Shown: positions 20,161 through 29,677, counted from the first letter of the stretch. The stretch is 33,746 nt of DNA from Intrasporangium oryzae NRRL B-24470 (GCF_000576595.1 NZ_AWSA01000046.1:1-33746); one strand, 5' to 3'. Notes: generated by a model not told the origin, from the letters alone. Numbers and translations are program-made.

Positions 20161-21006
20161 ATGCCGCCCAGCTCGCCGACCTTCGCCGTGACCTCCGAAG
20201 CCGCCGAGGCCAAGGCCTGGTTCGAGGACCTCATCGCCGCCGACCCCATGACGCTCAGCGTCGTCGCAAGCGTCACGGACTCCCTCGTGGCCGACCCGAC
20301 CCGCTACGAGAACCCACGGTGGTGGGCGATGCGGGTCCATGGCGAGGTCGTCGCGGCCTTCATGCACACGCCGCCGCACCCGCTCCACGTGGGGCTGGCG
20401 ACGACGGGCCAGGCCCGTCAGCTGGCGGCCGAGCTGGCCGGCGCCGGCGGCGTCCTCCCCGGTGCCAGCGGCGTTCGGGCGCCGGCCGAGGCGTTCGCGC
20501 AGGAGTGGGCCACCCGCACCGGCGCGCGCCTCGAGACGGTCATGGAGGTCGGGGCTTTCGACCTACCGGAGCGGCCGGTGCTGCCCTGGGTCGTGCCGGG
20601 ACACTACCGCGTCGCGAGCGTCTCGGACCTCCCGCTCGTCGACCGCTGGGCGCAGGACTTCTCCGATGCCGTCGAGCGCCATCCCACACCCGCCCCGACG
20701 CTCGAGCCCGCGGTCGGGGCCGGGCGGGTCGGGCTGTGGGTCGACGGAGACCGACCGGTTTCGATGGCCTACTGCTCTGTGGTCAACGGCGGCGTCACCC
20801 GGGTCTCGGGCGTGTGGACGCCACCCGGGCACCGGGGCCGCGGCTACGCGAGTGGGGTCGTGGCGGCGCTGAGCGCCGAGCGGATGGATGCCGGAGAGCG
20901 GTGCATGCTCTACACCGACCTCGCCAACCCGACCTCCAACAAGATCTACCAGGCCCTGGGCTACCGCCGCATCGGCGACAACGTCAGCATCGCGTTCAGC
21001 GGATGA
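20161..21006 (+). CDS. GNAT family N-acetyltransferase
   Basis: A 281-residue protein. The C-terminal half is a GNAT acetyltransferase domain: the acetyl-CoA-binding segment is in SGVWTPPGHRGRGYASGVV (about residues 215-233), followed by YTDLANPTSNKIYQALGY near the end. The N-terminal half is a degenerate second GNAT-like region. Substrate is unknown. ATG 20161 has no Shine-Dalgarno sequence; the message could be leaderless. The start codon lies inside a copy of the 8-mer GTATGCCG. The gene follows the sugar-operon terminator and is convergent with the DoxX-like gene, overlapping it by 11 nt. Confidence 0.85.
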   Translation: MPPSSPTFAVTSEAAEAKAWFEDLIAADPMTLSVVASVTDSLVADPTRYENPRWWAMRVHGEVVAAFMHTPPHPLHVGLATTGQARQLAAELAGAGGVLPGASGVRAPAEAFAQEWATRTGARLETVMEVGAFDLPERPVLPWVVPGHYRVASVSDLPLVDRWAQDFSDAVERHPTPAPTLEPAVGAGRVGLWVDGDRPVSMAYCSVVNGGVTRVSGVWTPPGHRGRGYASGVVAALSAERMDAGERCMLYTDLANPTSNKIYQALGYRRIGDNVSIAFSG

Positions 21007-21415
21007 CACCACCGGCTCGAAGGGCCGTGCGGATCATCGGCCACTGGAGCGGCAGCCGGGCGACCGTCGCCGCGAGGTAGCCCTGCCGGGCGCGATCGCC
21101 CGGATGCCTGTCGAGGCGGCCCTTGGCCCGCGCGGTCATCGTGACGTTCGCCGGGAAGACCGCCACGAGCAGGGCAGCCGAGGCGATTCCGGCCACTCGC
21201 CGGGTCCTCGGCACGAGCAGGCCCACCGCGCAGGCGAGCTCCGCGACTCCGGAGGCGTAGACCAGGGCGCGATGCGCCGGGAGGGCGCGCGGCATGATCG
21301 CCTCGAACGTCTGCGGGCGCAGCAGGTGCAGCGACCCCGACGCGACGAAGAGGCCGGCGAGCCCGAGCGCGTCCTTGGCCAGAGGAGCGGCGGCCGTGCT
21401 CGGGTGGTTCGTCAT
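20996..21415 (-). CDS. DoxX-like integral membrane protein
   Basis: A 139-residue protein with four hydrophobic segments (about 14-28, 50-70, 74-92 and 110-125). HLLRPQTFEAIMPRALPAHR and ASGVAELACAVGLLVPRTRR match the DoxX-like family of small membrane proteins, whose best studied members take part in redox or sulfur metabolism but whose general role is unclear. ATG 21415 has GAGG immediately upstream. It lies 73 nt after the DUF4081 GNAT gene on the same strand and may be co-transcribed with it. Confidence 0.82.
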   Translation of the reverse strand: MTNHPSTAAAPLAKDALGLAGLFVASGSLHLLRPQTFEAIMPRALPAHRALVYASGVAELACAVGLLVPRTRRVAGIASAALLVAVFPANVTMTARAKGRLDRHPGDRARQGYLAATVARLPLQWPMIRTALRAGGVIR

Positions 21416-21488
21416 CCTCGCACCCTACGCGGGCGCGGCGGGCCGCAGTGCACCCGGACCCGTCACGCGGCGGGAGCCGATGGCCGCC

Positions 21489-22334
21489 TCAGAGCAGGAT
21501 CGTCGAGAACGACCCGACCTCCCGGAAGCCGCAGTGCTCGTAGGTCGCGCGCGCAGCGACGTTGAAGTCGTTGACGTAGAGCGACACCTCGTCGGCGAGG
21601 CCGTCGAGGACGAGCTCGACGACAGCCGCCATGGAGGCGACGGCCCGCCCCTGGCCACGCAGCCGCGGGTGCAGCCACACCCCCTGGATCTGGGCGCAGC
21701 CGAGCGCGAGCGACCCGACGTCGGCCTTGAAGACGACCTCGCCGTCCTCGACCCGGACGAAGGTGTGCCCCTGTCGGACGAGCGCGGAGATCCCGGCGCG
21801 GTAGCCACGGTCGGAGCCGACGTACGGCGGGTAGCCGATCTCCTCGGTGAACATGTGCGCCGCCGCGGGCAGGATGATGTCGACCTCGTCGGGTCGCGCC
21901 GGTCGGACCGCCTCGTCGATGTCGAGACCGATACGCGACGGTCGCGTCGTCGTGGCCATGAGCGGCTGGCGGGTGCGCACAGCTCGGACCGGTCCCCAGG
22001 AGGGCCCGAGGCGCTGCCAGAGACCCGTGACCTGGTCGCTCGGCCCGAAGATCGAGGCGCACTGGCGACGCATCCGGGCGATCCGGGCGGCGACGGCGGC
22101 GACTCCCTCCTCGTCGAGCTCGACGGGGACGACGTTGGCGCTGACCCAGGCGAGGCCGGCCAGGTCTCCGTCGACCCAGTGGCCGAGGAGTGATCCGGGG
22201 GTGGCGCGGAGGGCACCTTCGACGATCCGGGCGGCGACGAAGGCGTTCGCGACCCGGTCGCGGGCGCAGCACTCCAGCGCGGCGTCGTGGTCTGCGGCTG
22301 TCAGGGGCCGGACCGGGGAGCGTTGGCGGAGCAC
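21489..22334 (-). CDS. GNAT acetyltransferase with DUF4081 N-terminal domain
   Basis: A 281-residue protein. The N-terminal part (about 1-115) fits DUF4081, with ASIFGPSDQVTGLWQRLGP and VRTRQPLM. The C-terminal part is a GNAT fold: QGVWLHPRLRGQGRAVASM (about 220-238) and YVNDFNVAARATYEHCGF (about 253-270). In many actinobacteria this gene follows ispG and precedes proS, so it is part of the conserved backbone, here separated from ispG by the Pls cluster. GTG 22334 is the likely start because the conserved sequence begins close to it, though the ribosome binding site is poor. Substrate unknown. It is divergent from the phosphopantetheinyl transferase, with a 71-bp gap. Confidence 0.88.
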   Translation of the reverse strand: MLRQRSPVRPLTAADHDAALECCARDRVANAFVAARIVEGALRATPGSLLGHWVDGDLAGLAWVSANVVPVELDEEGVAAVAARIARMRRQCASIFGPSDQVTGLWQRLGPSWGPVRAVRTRQPLMATTTRPSRIGLDIDEAVRPARPDEVDIILPAAAHMFTEEIGYPPYVGSDRGYRAGISALVRQGHTFVRVEDGEVVFKADVGSLALGCAQIQGVWLHPRLRGQGRAVASMAAVVELVLDGLADEVSLYVNDFNVAARATYEHCGFREVGSFSTILL

Positions 22335-22405
22335 CGTCCCAGCCTGCCGCCCTCGCGCCCGTGTGTCACGCCGACGCCACCTCACGGATCCGTCACGATG
22401 AGCAG

Positions 22406-23116
22406 GTGCACGCCGAGGAGCGGTCCCCCAAGGTGGTCCCGGTGGACGTGTGGCTGCGTCGCGTTGCCGACGTCGGCCCCGCCCCCGAGCTCCTCGACGA
22501 GCACGAGCGGCGGGTTCTCGCCGGCTTGGTGACGCACGCCGCCGCACGCTCGTATGCCGCCGGGCACGTCCTGCTCCGCCGTGCCGTGTCCGAGGCGGTC
22601 GGGGTGTCCCCCACCGCGCTCCGGTTCGACCGGACGTGCAGCGTCTGCGGCGCGCAGCACGGCCGCCCCGTCCTGCTCGACGACCCGGCGCTCCACCTCT
22701 CGCTCTCCCACGCCAGCGAGGCGATCGCGGTCGCGGTCAGTCACACGGCCCCGGTCGGCGTCGACATCGAGACGCACGCCGCCGTGGACTTCGAGGCCTT
22801 CGCCGAGTCCGCCCTGCACGAGGAGGAGCTCGAGCGTGTCGAGGACGGCCCCGCAGGCGGCCTCGCAGGCGGCCTCGAGGGTCGGCTCGCGCGGCGGGCC
22901 ACCGCGTGGGTGCGCAAGGAGGCGACGCTCAAGGCTCTCGGGGTGGGCCTGCGTCTCGACGCAACGCGGTTTCCGGCCCCGCCGACCGGCGCTCGCGTTT
23001 GCGTCGCAGACCTGGGCGAGGTCGTCGTCGTCGACCTGCCCGTTCCCTGGCCTGGCCTGTCGGCGGCGCTGGCTGTGAGCGGCCCGTTCGATGTCATCGA
23101 GGTCCGGGCCCGCTGA
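22406..23116 (+). CDS. 4'-phosphopantetheinyl transferase, Sfp type
   Basis: A 236-residue enzyme (with the GTG 22406 start) that loads phosphopantetheine from CoA onto carrier-protein serines. It shows the Sfp-type signatures: a substrate region LSLSHASEAIAVAVS (98-112), VGVDIE with the Mg-binding D120, and WVRKEATLKALG with K171, E172 and K176. The insertion GGLAGGLEG near residue 151 comes from a small tandem duplication. GTG 22433 and 22442 are in-frame alternatives; 22433 has GAGGAG 12 nt upstream. Its stop is 2 nt from the stop of the M1 peptidase on the other strand. The obvious client is Ser534 of the Pls-type synthetase. Confidence 0.9.
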   Translation: MHAEERSPKVVPVDVWLRRVADVGPAPELLDEHERRVLAGLVTHAAARSYAAGHVLLRRAVSEAVGVSPTALRFDRTCSVCGAQHGRPVLLDDPALHLSLSHASEAIAVAVSHTAPVGVDIETHAAVDFEAFAESALHEEELERVEDGPAGGLAGGLEGRLARRATAWVRKEATLKALGVGLRLDATRFPAPPTGARVCVADLGEVVVVDLPVPWPGLSAALAVSGPFDVIEVRAR

Positions 23117-23118
23117 CC

Positions 23119-24453
23119 TCAGCGCAGGGGTCGTCCCGGGAGCCCGGGCAGCGGTGTGGACCAGAGCCACGCGCGGAGCAGCCCCTCGACCCGGTCGGCC
23201 CCCAGGTGTCCCGTGGCGTGCTCGACGAACGCTGCGGTGGAGACCGTGCCGTGGCGGTGCTGGTCGACCCAGGTGCGCAGCATCGCGAAGAAGTCGTCGT
23301 CACCCGACGCGATCCGCAGGGCATGGAGCGTGAGAGCCCCGCGCTTGTAGACCCGGTCGTCGAACATCAGGTCGGGACCGGGATCGGCGAGGACGAGGTC
23401 CTGGGGCAGCCGGGACAGGCGCGCCCAGTGGGTCCGGGCGTTCCCGTCCGCGGTCGGGCCGCCGGCAGCCTCCGACCAGAGCCACTCGGCGTAGCAGGCG
23501 AAGCCCTCGTTGAGCCAGATGTCGCTCCAGCTCGAGATCGTCAGGCTGTTGCCGAACCACTGGTGCGCGAGCTCGTGCGCGACAAGGCGCTCCTCCCGGT
23601 GCCGTCCGAGGAGCCAGTTGGGGCCGAAGGTCGCCATGGCCTGGGCCTCGAGGGGGATCTCGAGGTCGTCCGCCGTCACGACGACGGTGTAGTCGTCGTG
23701 GGGGTACTCGCCGAAGAGGTCCTCGAAGACCTCCAGCATCCGAGGCTGGCGGGACAGGTCGGTCCGGACCGGCCGCTCGAGCCCGGCGGGGAGGACGACC
23801 ACCTGTCGCACCGGCGACTCGGCGAGGGTGAACCGGGTGTACTGGCCGACGTGGACCGTCACGAGGTAGCTCGCCGTGGGGTGCCGCTGCTCGAAGACGC
23901 GGCTCGTCCGGCTCCCCCGGACCCGGGTCGAGACGAGCGCGCCGGTGGCGACGACGGCATACGGCGAGTCGCACTCGAAGGTGAGGCGGTAGGTCGCCTT
24001 GTGGCGCGGGTGGTCGTTGCACGGGAACCACGTGGCGGCGCCGCTCGGCTGGCTCGCCACGAGCACCCCGTCGGAGAGCTCCTCCCAGCCCACTTCCCCC
24101 CAGCGGCTGCGAGCGGGACCCGGGCTGCCGGCATACGTGATCGCGAGGCGGGCGGCGGCACCGGCCGCCAGCCGGGACGGGAGCGTCACCCGGACCCGGC
24201 TGCCGCGATGGGCCCACCGGGCGGCCCGGCCGTCGAGGCTCACCTTCTGCACGCGCAGGCCGACGAGGTCGACGGTCAGGGAGTCGATGTCACGGAGCGC
24301 CGTGACGGCGAGCGTCGCCCGGCCGGACAGCCGGTTGCTCGACACCTTGTAGTCGAGGTCGAGGTCGTAGTGGGTCACGACGTACGACCCGTCGCCGCGC
24401 TCCGGGATGTAGGCGTCGAGGACGGGCGGCCCGACGCGCGGGGTCTGCGACAT
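23119..24453 (-). CDS. M1 family zinc aminopeptidase
   Basis: A 444-residue metallopeptidase. The zinc site is HELAH (H293, H297) with E316, giving HEXXH-X18-E. E269 in IPLEAQ occupies the place of the GAMEN glutamate that binds the free amine of the substrate, and Y369 in VYKRGAL is the catalytic Tyr. The C-terminal helical domain is short, so this is the compact form of M1. No signal peptide is visible. ATG 24453 overlaps the synthetase stop as ATGA, so it is coupled to that gene. Poly-lysine producers are known to carry zinc aminopeptidases that trim the polymer; a similar self-protection or turnover role is my inference. Confidence 0.93.
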   Translation of the reverse strand: MSQTPRVGPPVLDAYIPERGDGSYVVTHYDLDLDYKVSSNRLSGRATLAVTALRDIDSLTVDLVGLRVQKVSLDGRAARWAHRGSRVRVTLPSRLAAGAAARLAITYAGSPGPARSRWGEVGWEELSDGVLVASQPSGAATWFPCNDHPRHKATYRLTFECDSPYAVVATGALVSTRVRGSRTSRVFEQRHPTASYLVTVHVGQYTRFTLAESPVRQVVVLPAGLERPVRTDLSRQPRMLEVFEDLFGEYPHDDYTVVVTADDLEIPLEAQAMATFGPNWLLGRHREERLVAHELAHQWFGNSLTISSWSDIWLNEGFACYAEWLWSEAAGGPTADGNARTHWARLSRLPQDLVLADPGPDLMFDDRVYKRGALTLHALRIASGDDDFFAMLRTWVDQHRHGTVSTAAFVEHATGHLGADRVEGLLRAWLWSTPLPGLPGRPLR

Positions 24454-27400
24454 CAGCCGGCGGTCGCGCTCGACCGGACCGCGCGACGGGCGCGATCGTC
24501 GACCCAAGGGGCGATCGGGTTCCCCGTCCAGCGGCTCCCGGCCGGCACCGACTCCCCCCGCAGGACGAGGGACCCCGGACCGACCGTCGCGCCGGCGTCG
24601 ATGGAGGCGGCCGGGAGGATCACACCGTGGGGTCCGAGGGTCGCTCCGTCGCCGAGGGTCACCGTGTCCATGCTCATGATTCGATCATGGAAGAGGTGGG
24701 TCTGCAGGACGCATCCGCGGTTGACGGTCACCCCGTCGCCGAGCCGCACGAGGTCGGCCTCCGGCAGCCAGTACGTCTCACACCAGACGCCCCGGCCGAT
24801 CGTCGCACCGAGGCTGCGCAGCCAGAGGTTGATGGCCGGCGTCCCCGTGGCGGTCCAGGCGAACCACGGGCCCGCGACCATCTCCACGAACGTGTCGACG
24901 ACCTCGTTGCGCCAGACGAAGGGACTCCAGAGGGGGTGCTCGACGGCCTCGATGCGCCCGACGACGGCCCACTTGGCGACGGTCGTGATTCCCGCCGCGA
25001 GGGCCCCGACGACGATGAGGACCAGCCCACCCAACGCGGCGGCCTGCCACGCTCCCCATCGCAGGACGGCTGCCTCGAGCGCGACGGCGACCGTGACACC
25101 AAGGGCGACCGTCACCATGACCGGGATGACCCGGCACAGCTCGACGAGCCCACGGACCACCTTGAGCCGCAGCGGGGGCTGGAAGGTCCGCTCGGCGTCG
25201 GCGTCGCTCGCCGCACGGCGGAGCCGGACCGGCGGGCTGCCGAGCCAGCTCGACCCGGCCTTGGACTTCTCCGGCGCCGCGGAGAGGACCGCGACGAGCC
25301 CGTACTTGGGCACCCGCCTTCCGGGGGCCGTCATCCCGGAGTTGCCGAGGAAGGCGCGCTTGCCGATCTTGGCCGGGGCGATGTGCATCCAGCCACCGCC
25401 GAGCTCGTAGCCCGCGATCATCGTGTCGTCGGCGAGGAAGGCGCCGTCGGCGACGGTCGTCATCCTCGGCAGGAGGAGCACGGTCGAGGCCTCGACGTCC
25501 TTGCCGACCCGGGTGCCGAGCAGGCGCAGCCAGACCGGCGCGAAGAGGCTCGCGTAGATGGGGAAGAGGAGCGTGCGCGCCTGGTCGAGCAGCCGCTCGG
25601 TCATCCACACCTGCCAGCCGACGCGTCCGCGCACGGGATGGTAGCCCTCGCGCAGGCCGAGCCCGAGAAGCCGCACGATGACGATCGTGAGCACCCCGAG
25701 CGTCAGCATCCCGAGCACGGTCACGAGCGGCACCGCGGCGTATGCCGTCCACGCCGCCTCTCGGAAGGACGTCTCGTCACGCAGCCTCCCGCCGACGACG
25801 AGGACCCCCGGGAGCAGGGAGAGCAGCGGGATGAGCGACAGGGCCACCGACGACAGGCCGTAGGCGACGAGCCAGCGGGTGCGTCGCCCCGGACGCTCCG
25901 TCGGCCAGCCCGAGGCGGGGGGCTTGGCGACCCGTCCCGCCGGAGAACCCGAGACGGTCGCCCGGCTCGGGACGTCGTGCAGCACGGTCGAGCCGGCCTC
26001 GACGACGGCACGGCGGCCGATCGTGACGCCGGGACCGATCGTGCTCCGCGCACCGATCGATGCGTCGCGCCCGATCCTGATCCGACCGACATGGATGACG
26101 TCTCCGTCCATCCAGTAGCCGGACAGGTCGACCTCCGGCTCGACCGACGCCCCGGCGTCGATCCGGAGCATGCCCGTGACCGGAGGCACGGTGTGAAGGT
26201 CGACACCGGGCTCGATCGTCGCACCGAGCATCCGGGCGTAGTGGATGATCCAGGGTGCTCCGGCGAGGGTGATGGCCCCCAGCGCCTCGGTGAGCCGTTC
26301 GGCCGCCCAGAGGCGCATCTGGACCCGGCCGCCCCGCGGGTAGGTGCCGGGCCCGATGCCGAGGAGCAGGACCCGGGCCCCGAGCGCGGAGAGGGACATC
26401 CTCCCGACCGGTGTGAGGAACGCGAGCCAGCCGGCCCCGAGGAGCCACCACGAGACGGGAGTGGCCCAGGGAGCGAGGTCGAACCACCGCAGCAGCTCGG
26501 TCGCCGTGAGGAGGGCGACGAGCCACTGGAGTCCCTTGACGGTGAGCAGGACGAGGCTGATGAGCGTCTGTGCGAGCTGGGTCGAGCGCGGGATGGGACG
26601 GACCTGCCTCGACTGCACCGCGTCGTCCTCGGGGACCATCTCGTCGAGCAGCTCGCTCTGCGCGCCGAGCCGGGGATGCGCATAGAGGTCGGCGACGGTG
26701 ACCGTGGGATACCTCTCCCGGAGCACGGAGACCAGCTGGGCCGCCGACAGGCTGCCGCCGCCGTGGGCGAAGAAGTCGGCATCGAGCGAACGGACCGGCG
26801 AGCCCAGCACCCGGGTCCACTGGGCGGCGAGCCAGGCGGCGACGCCGCTCAGATCGCTCGGCTCGTCGCTGTCCACCGTCGAGTCGAGCGGCCATGGCAG
26901 GGCGTTGCGGTCGACCTTGCCCGACGTCCGGGTCGGCAGGGAGTCCACCGGGGCGAGCACGGGGACGAGAGCGGCCGGCAGCTCCTCGCGCAGGCGGGCC
27001 ACAGCGGCATCGTGGTCGAACGCCGAAGGCTCGCTCCGGACGACGTAGCCGACGAGGACCTGGGTGCCGGCGCCGGTCGTCCGGACCGCCGCGGCTCCGC
27101 CCGACACGCCGTCGAGGGACTGCAGTGCGGCGTCGACCTCGCCGAGCTCGATCCGGCGGCCACCGAGCTTGATCTGCTCGTCCGCGCGACCCACGAAGAC
27201 GAGGCCCTCGGGGTCGTTGACGACGAGGTCGCCCGAACGGTAGGCCCGTTGCCACCCGAGGGTCTTCATCGGCGCGAACTTCTCGGCGTCCTTGGCCGGG
27301 TCGAGGTAGCGGGCGAGACCGACCCCACCGATGATGAGCTGCCCGGTCTCCCCCGCCGCGACCGGCCGCTCGTCCTCGCCGACGACGACGAGGTCCCAGC

Positions 27401-28352
27401 CGTCGAGCGGCAGGCCGATCCGGACCGGTCCGTGACCGGACAATCGGGCGCCGCACGCGACGACGGTCGCCTCGGTGGGGCCGTAGGTGTTCCAGACCTC
27501 GCGCCCGTCGACCGCGAGGCGGGCGGCGAGCTCGGGCGGGCACGCCTCGCCGCCGAAGATGAGCAGCCGCACCGGCTCGAGCGCCTCCGGTGGCCAGAGC
27601 GCGGCGAGCGTCGGGACCGTCGAGACGACGGTGATGCCCTGGGCGATCAGCCACGGCCCCAGGTCCATGCCGGTGCGCACGAGGGCGCGCGGAGCGGGCA
27701 CGAGGCAGGCCCCGTGGGCCCACGCGAGCCACATCTCCTCGCACGAGGCGTCGAAAGCGACCGACAGGCCTGCAAGCACGCGGTCACCCGGGCCGATCGG
27801 GCTGTCCGGCAGGAACATCCGCGACTCGGCGTCGACGAAGGCCGCGGCGGAGCGGTGGCTGACGGCGACCCCCTTCGGCACTCCGGTCGAACCGGAGGTG
27901 AAGATGACCCACGCGTCGTCGGACGGCTCGACATCGGGCAGGTCGGTCGTGCCTGCCGTGGCTGGCCGGCCGACGGTGTGCACGGTCCGCCTCGGCCCCA
28001 CGACGGCTGCCACCCGTGCCTCTCCGAAGACGAGGTCGGCCCTCTCCTGGGGGTCGTCGGCGTCGACCGGCACGTAGGACGCCCCGGCCCGGAGGATTCC
28101 GAGGATCGCGACGTAGAGGTCGTGGGTTCCCGACGGGGCCCGGACGCCGACCCGGTCGCCACGTCGGACGCCGTGCTCGACGAGGCCGCGCGCCATCCGG
28201 TCGACCTGCACCCCGAGCTCGAGATAGGTCAGCTCCGAGTGCGTGTCGTCCAGGGCCGGCGCGTCGGGATGGGTCGCGATCGTCACGTCGAGGATGTCGA
28301 TGAGCGTCCGTGGCGCCGGCGCGCGGTGGCCGGCGAGCAGCGGGTCGAGCAC
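24453..28352 (-). CDS. Pls/PosA-type single-module NRPS (cationic homopolymer synthetase-like)
   Basis: A 1299-residue membrane synthetase. The adenylation domain (about 16-490) has A3 IFTSGSTGVPKG (150-161), A5 NTYGPTEATVVA (288-299), A7 YRSGDLV, A8 GRADEQIKLGGRRIELGEVD and A10 Lys479. The carrier domain has GGGSLSA with Ser534. No normal condensation domain follows. Instead there are hydrophobic segments (about 592-650, 829-900, 1075-1125) alternating with left-handed-helix, hexapeptide-repeat acyltransferase-like domains (about 705-800, 945-1010, 1180-1280). This layout is that of Pls, the epsilon-poly-L-lysine synthetase of Streptomyces, and related NRPS terminal-domain proteins. Read by eye against GrsA, the pocket code is D-A-E-S-I-G-T-V-V-K. 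GTG 28352 has AAGGAGG 4 nt upstream. It is followed by the coupled M1 peptidase. Confidence 0.9.
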   Translation of the reverse strand: MLDPLLAGHRAPAPRTLIDILDVTIATHPDAPALDDTHSELTYLELGVQVDRMARGLVEHGVRRGDRVGVRAPSGTHDLYVAILGILRAGASYVPVDADDPQERADLVFGEARVAAVVGPRRTVHTVGRPATAGTTDLPDVEPSDDAWVIFTSGSTGVPKGVAVSHRSAAAFVDAESRMFLPDSPIGPGDRVLAGLSVAFDASCEEMWLAWAHGACLVPAPRALVRTGMDLGPWLIAQGITVVSTVPTLAALWPPEALEPVRLLIFGGEACPPELAARLAVDGREVWNTYGPTEATVVACGARLSGHGPVRIGLPLDGWDLVVVGEDERPVAAGETGQLIIGGVGLARYLDPAKDAEKFAPMKTLGWQRAYRSGDLVVNDPEGLVFVGRADEQIKLGGRRIELGEVDAALQSLDGVSGGAAAVRTTGAGTQVLVGYVVRSEPSAFDHDAAVARLREELPAALVPVLAPVDSLPTRTSGKVDRNALPWPLDSTVDSDEPSDLSGVAAWLAAQWTRVLGSPVRSLDADFFAHGGGSLSAAQLVSVLRERYPTVTVADLYAHPRLGAQSELLDEMVPEDDAVQSRQVRPIPRSTQLAQTLISLVLLTVKGLQWLVALLTATELLRWFDLAPWATPVSWWLLGAGWLAFLTPVGRMSLSALGARVLLLGIGPGTYPRGGRVQMRLWAAERLTEALGAITLAGAPWIIHYARMLGATIEPGVDLHTVPPVTGMLRIDAGASVEPEVDLSGYWMDGDVIHVGRIRIGRDASIGARSTIGPGVTIGRRAVVEAGSTVLHDVPSRATVSGSPAGRVAKPPASGWPTERPGRRTRWLVAYGLSSVALSLIPLLSLLPGVLVVGGRLRDETSFREAAWTAYAAVPLVTVLGMLTLGVLTIVIVRLLGLGLREGYHPVRGRVGWQVWMTERLLDQARTLLFPIYASLFAPVWLRLLGTRVGKDVEASTVLLLPRMTTVADGAFLADDTMIAGYELGGGWMHIAPAKIGKRAFLGNSGMTAPGRRVPKYGLVAVLSAAPEKSKAGSSWLGSPPVRLRRAASDADAERTFQPPLRLKVVRGLVELCRVIPVMVTVALGVTVAVALEAAVLRWGAWQAAALGGLVLIVVGALAAGITTVAKWAVVGRIEAVEHPLWSPFVWRNEVVDTFVEMVAGPWFAWTATGTPAINLWLRSLGATIGRGVWCETYWLPEADLVRLGDGVTVNRGCVLQTHLFHDRIMSMDTVTLGDGATLGPHGVILPAASIDAGATVGPGSLVLRGESVPAGSRWTGNPIAPWVDDRARRAVRSSATAG

Positions 28353-28462
28353 GCGACCTCCTTGGCCTCGGCGCCGGCGGCGTTCCGCCGCCTGCACCGA
28401 GTCTAGGGAGGACCCGTGAACGGCACGTAGCCGTCAGGAAAACCGGTCCGCCGGCGCGCCGT

Positions 28463-29620
28463 TCAGCGAACCGTGACGCTCGGCGCGGAGCCCTCGCCGT
28501 CGACCGGCTCGCCCATCTCCTCGGCGAGGCGCATGGCCTCCTCGATGAGCGTCTCGACGATCTGGCTCTCGGGGACGGTCTTGATGACCTCGCCCTTGAC
28601 GAAGATCTGGCCCTTGCCGTTGCCGGAGGCGACGCCGAGGTCGGCCTCGCGGGCCTCGCCCGGACCGTTGACGACGCAGCCCATGACGGCGACGCGCAGG
28701 GGCACGGTCATGCCCTCCAGGCCGGCCGTGACCTGCTCGGCGAGGGTGTAGACGTCGACCTGGGCCCGTCCGCACGACGGGCACGAGACGATCTCGAGCT
28801 TGCGCGGCTTGAGGTTGAGGCTCTGCAGGATCTGGTTGCCGACCTTGACCTCCTCGACGGGCGGAGCCGAGAGGGAGACGCGGATCGTGTCGCCGATGCC
28901 CTTGGAGAGCAGCGCCCCGAAGGCCGTCGCCGACTTGATCGTGCCCTGGAAGGCCGGGCCGGCCTCGGTCACGCCGAGGTGGAGCGGCCAGTCGCCGCGC
29001 TCGGCGAGCAGCTCGTAGGCGCGGACCATGACGACCGGGTCGTTGTGCTTGACGGAGATCTTGAAGTCGTGGAAGTCGTGCTCCTCGAAGAGGCCGGCCT
29101 CCCAGACGGCGGACTCGACCAGGGCCTCGGGGGTCGCCTTGCCGTACTTCGCGAGAAGACGCGGGTCGAGCGAGCCGGCGTTGACGCCGATGCGGATCGA
29201 GACACCGGCGTCCTTGGCCGCCTTGGCGATCTCCTTCACCTTGTCGTCGAACTGGCGGATGTTGCCCGGGTTGACGCGGACCGCCGCGCAGCCGGCGTCG
29301 ATCGCGGCGAAGACGTACTTCGGCTGGAAGTGGATGTCCGCGATGACGGGGATCTGGCTCTTTCGGGCGATGGCCGGCAGGGCCTCGGCGTCGTCCTGGC
29401 TCGGGCAGGCGACGCGGACGATGTCGCAGCCCGCGGCGGTGAGCTCGGCGATCTGCTGGAGCGTTGCGTTGATGTCGGTCGTCGGCGTCGTCGTCATCGA
29501 CTGGACCGAGATCGGCGACTCGCTGCCGACACCCACCTTGCCGACCTTGATCTGACGCGTCGGGCGACGCGGGGCGAGGACCGGAGCGGGGGCCGAGGGC
29601 ATGCCGAGAGAAACCGTCAT
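28463..29620 (-). CDS. ispG: 4-hydroxy-3-methylbut-2-enyl diphosphate synthase
   Basis: IspG (GcpE) converts methylerythritol cyclodiphosphate to HMBPP in the MEP isoprenoid pathway. The 385-residue protein has the TIM-barrel part ([40 protein letters not shown]) and the iron-sulfur part with C280 and C283 (CPSCGR) and C315 (GCVVNGPGE). The start ATG 29620 has no ribosome binding site, and a CATAAT hexamer lies 7-12 nt upstream, so the message may be leaderless. It follows rseP by 57 nt, as usual in actinobacteria. Downstream there is a 110-nt gap to the Pls-type gene. Confidence 0.97.
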   Translation of the reverse strand: MTVSLGMPSAPAPVLAPRRPTRQIKVGKVGVGSESPISVQSMTTTPTTDINATLQQIAELTAAGCDIVRVACPSQDDAEALPAIARKSQIPVIADIHFQPKYVFAAIDAGCAAVRVNPGNIRQFDDKVKEIAKAAKDAGVSIRIGVNAGSLDPRLLAKYGKATPEALVESAVWEAGLFEEHDFHDFKISVKHNDPVVMVRAYELLAERGDWPLHLGVTEAGPAFQGTIKSATAFGALLSKGIGDTIRVSLSAPPVEEVKVGNQILQSLNLKPRKLEIVSCPSCGRAQVDVYTLAEQVTAGLEGMTVPLRVAVMGCVVNGPGEAREADLGVASGNGKGQIFVKGEVIKTVPESQIVETLIEEAMRLAEEMGEPVDGEGSAPSVTVR

Positions 29621-29626
29621 AGCGCC

Positions 29627-29632
29627 ATTATG
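29627..29632 (-). promoter_or_regulatory. Candidate -10 element for a leaderless ispG transcript
   Basis: On the minus strand CATAAT is followed by six bases and then the ispG ATG, so transcription would start at or next to the A of ATG. CATAAT matches the -10 consensus at five of six positions and stands out in GC-rich DNA. No good -35 is seen, which is common for such promoters. Confidence 0.5.
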
Positions 29633-29677
29633 TCCCGTCCCGTGGCGCGCCTCGTCCGGGCGTGCGGCGGGTGACGG

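Noticed and set aside
23119-24453. Loss of the GAMEN exopeptidase motif in the M1 peptidase
   Set aside because: The sequence IPLEAQ differs from GAMEN but E269 keeps the key glutamate, as in other compact bacterial M1 enzymes.
24627-28406. A 1259-codon open frame on the plus strand opposite the Pls-type gene
   Set aside because: It is a mirror of the GC-rich codons of the synthetase, full of Asp/Arg/Glu/Gly runs with no domain, while the minus strand shows every NRPS motif.
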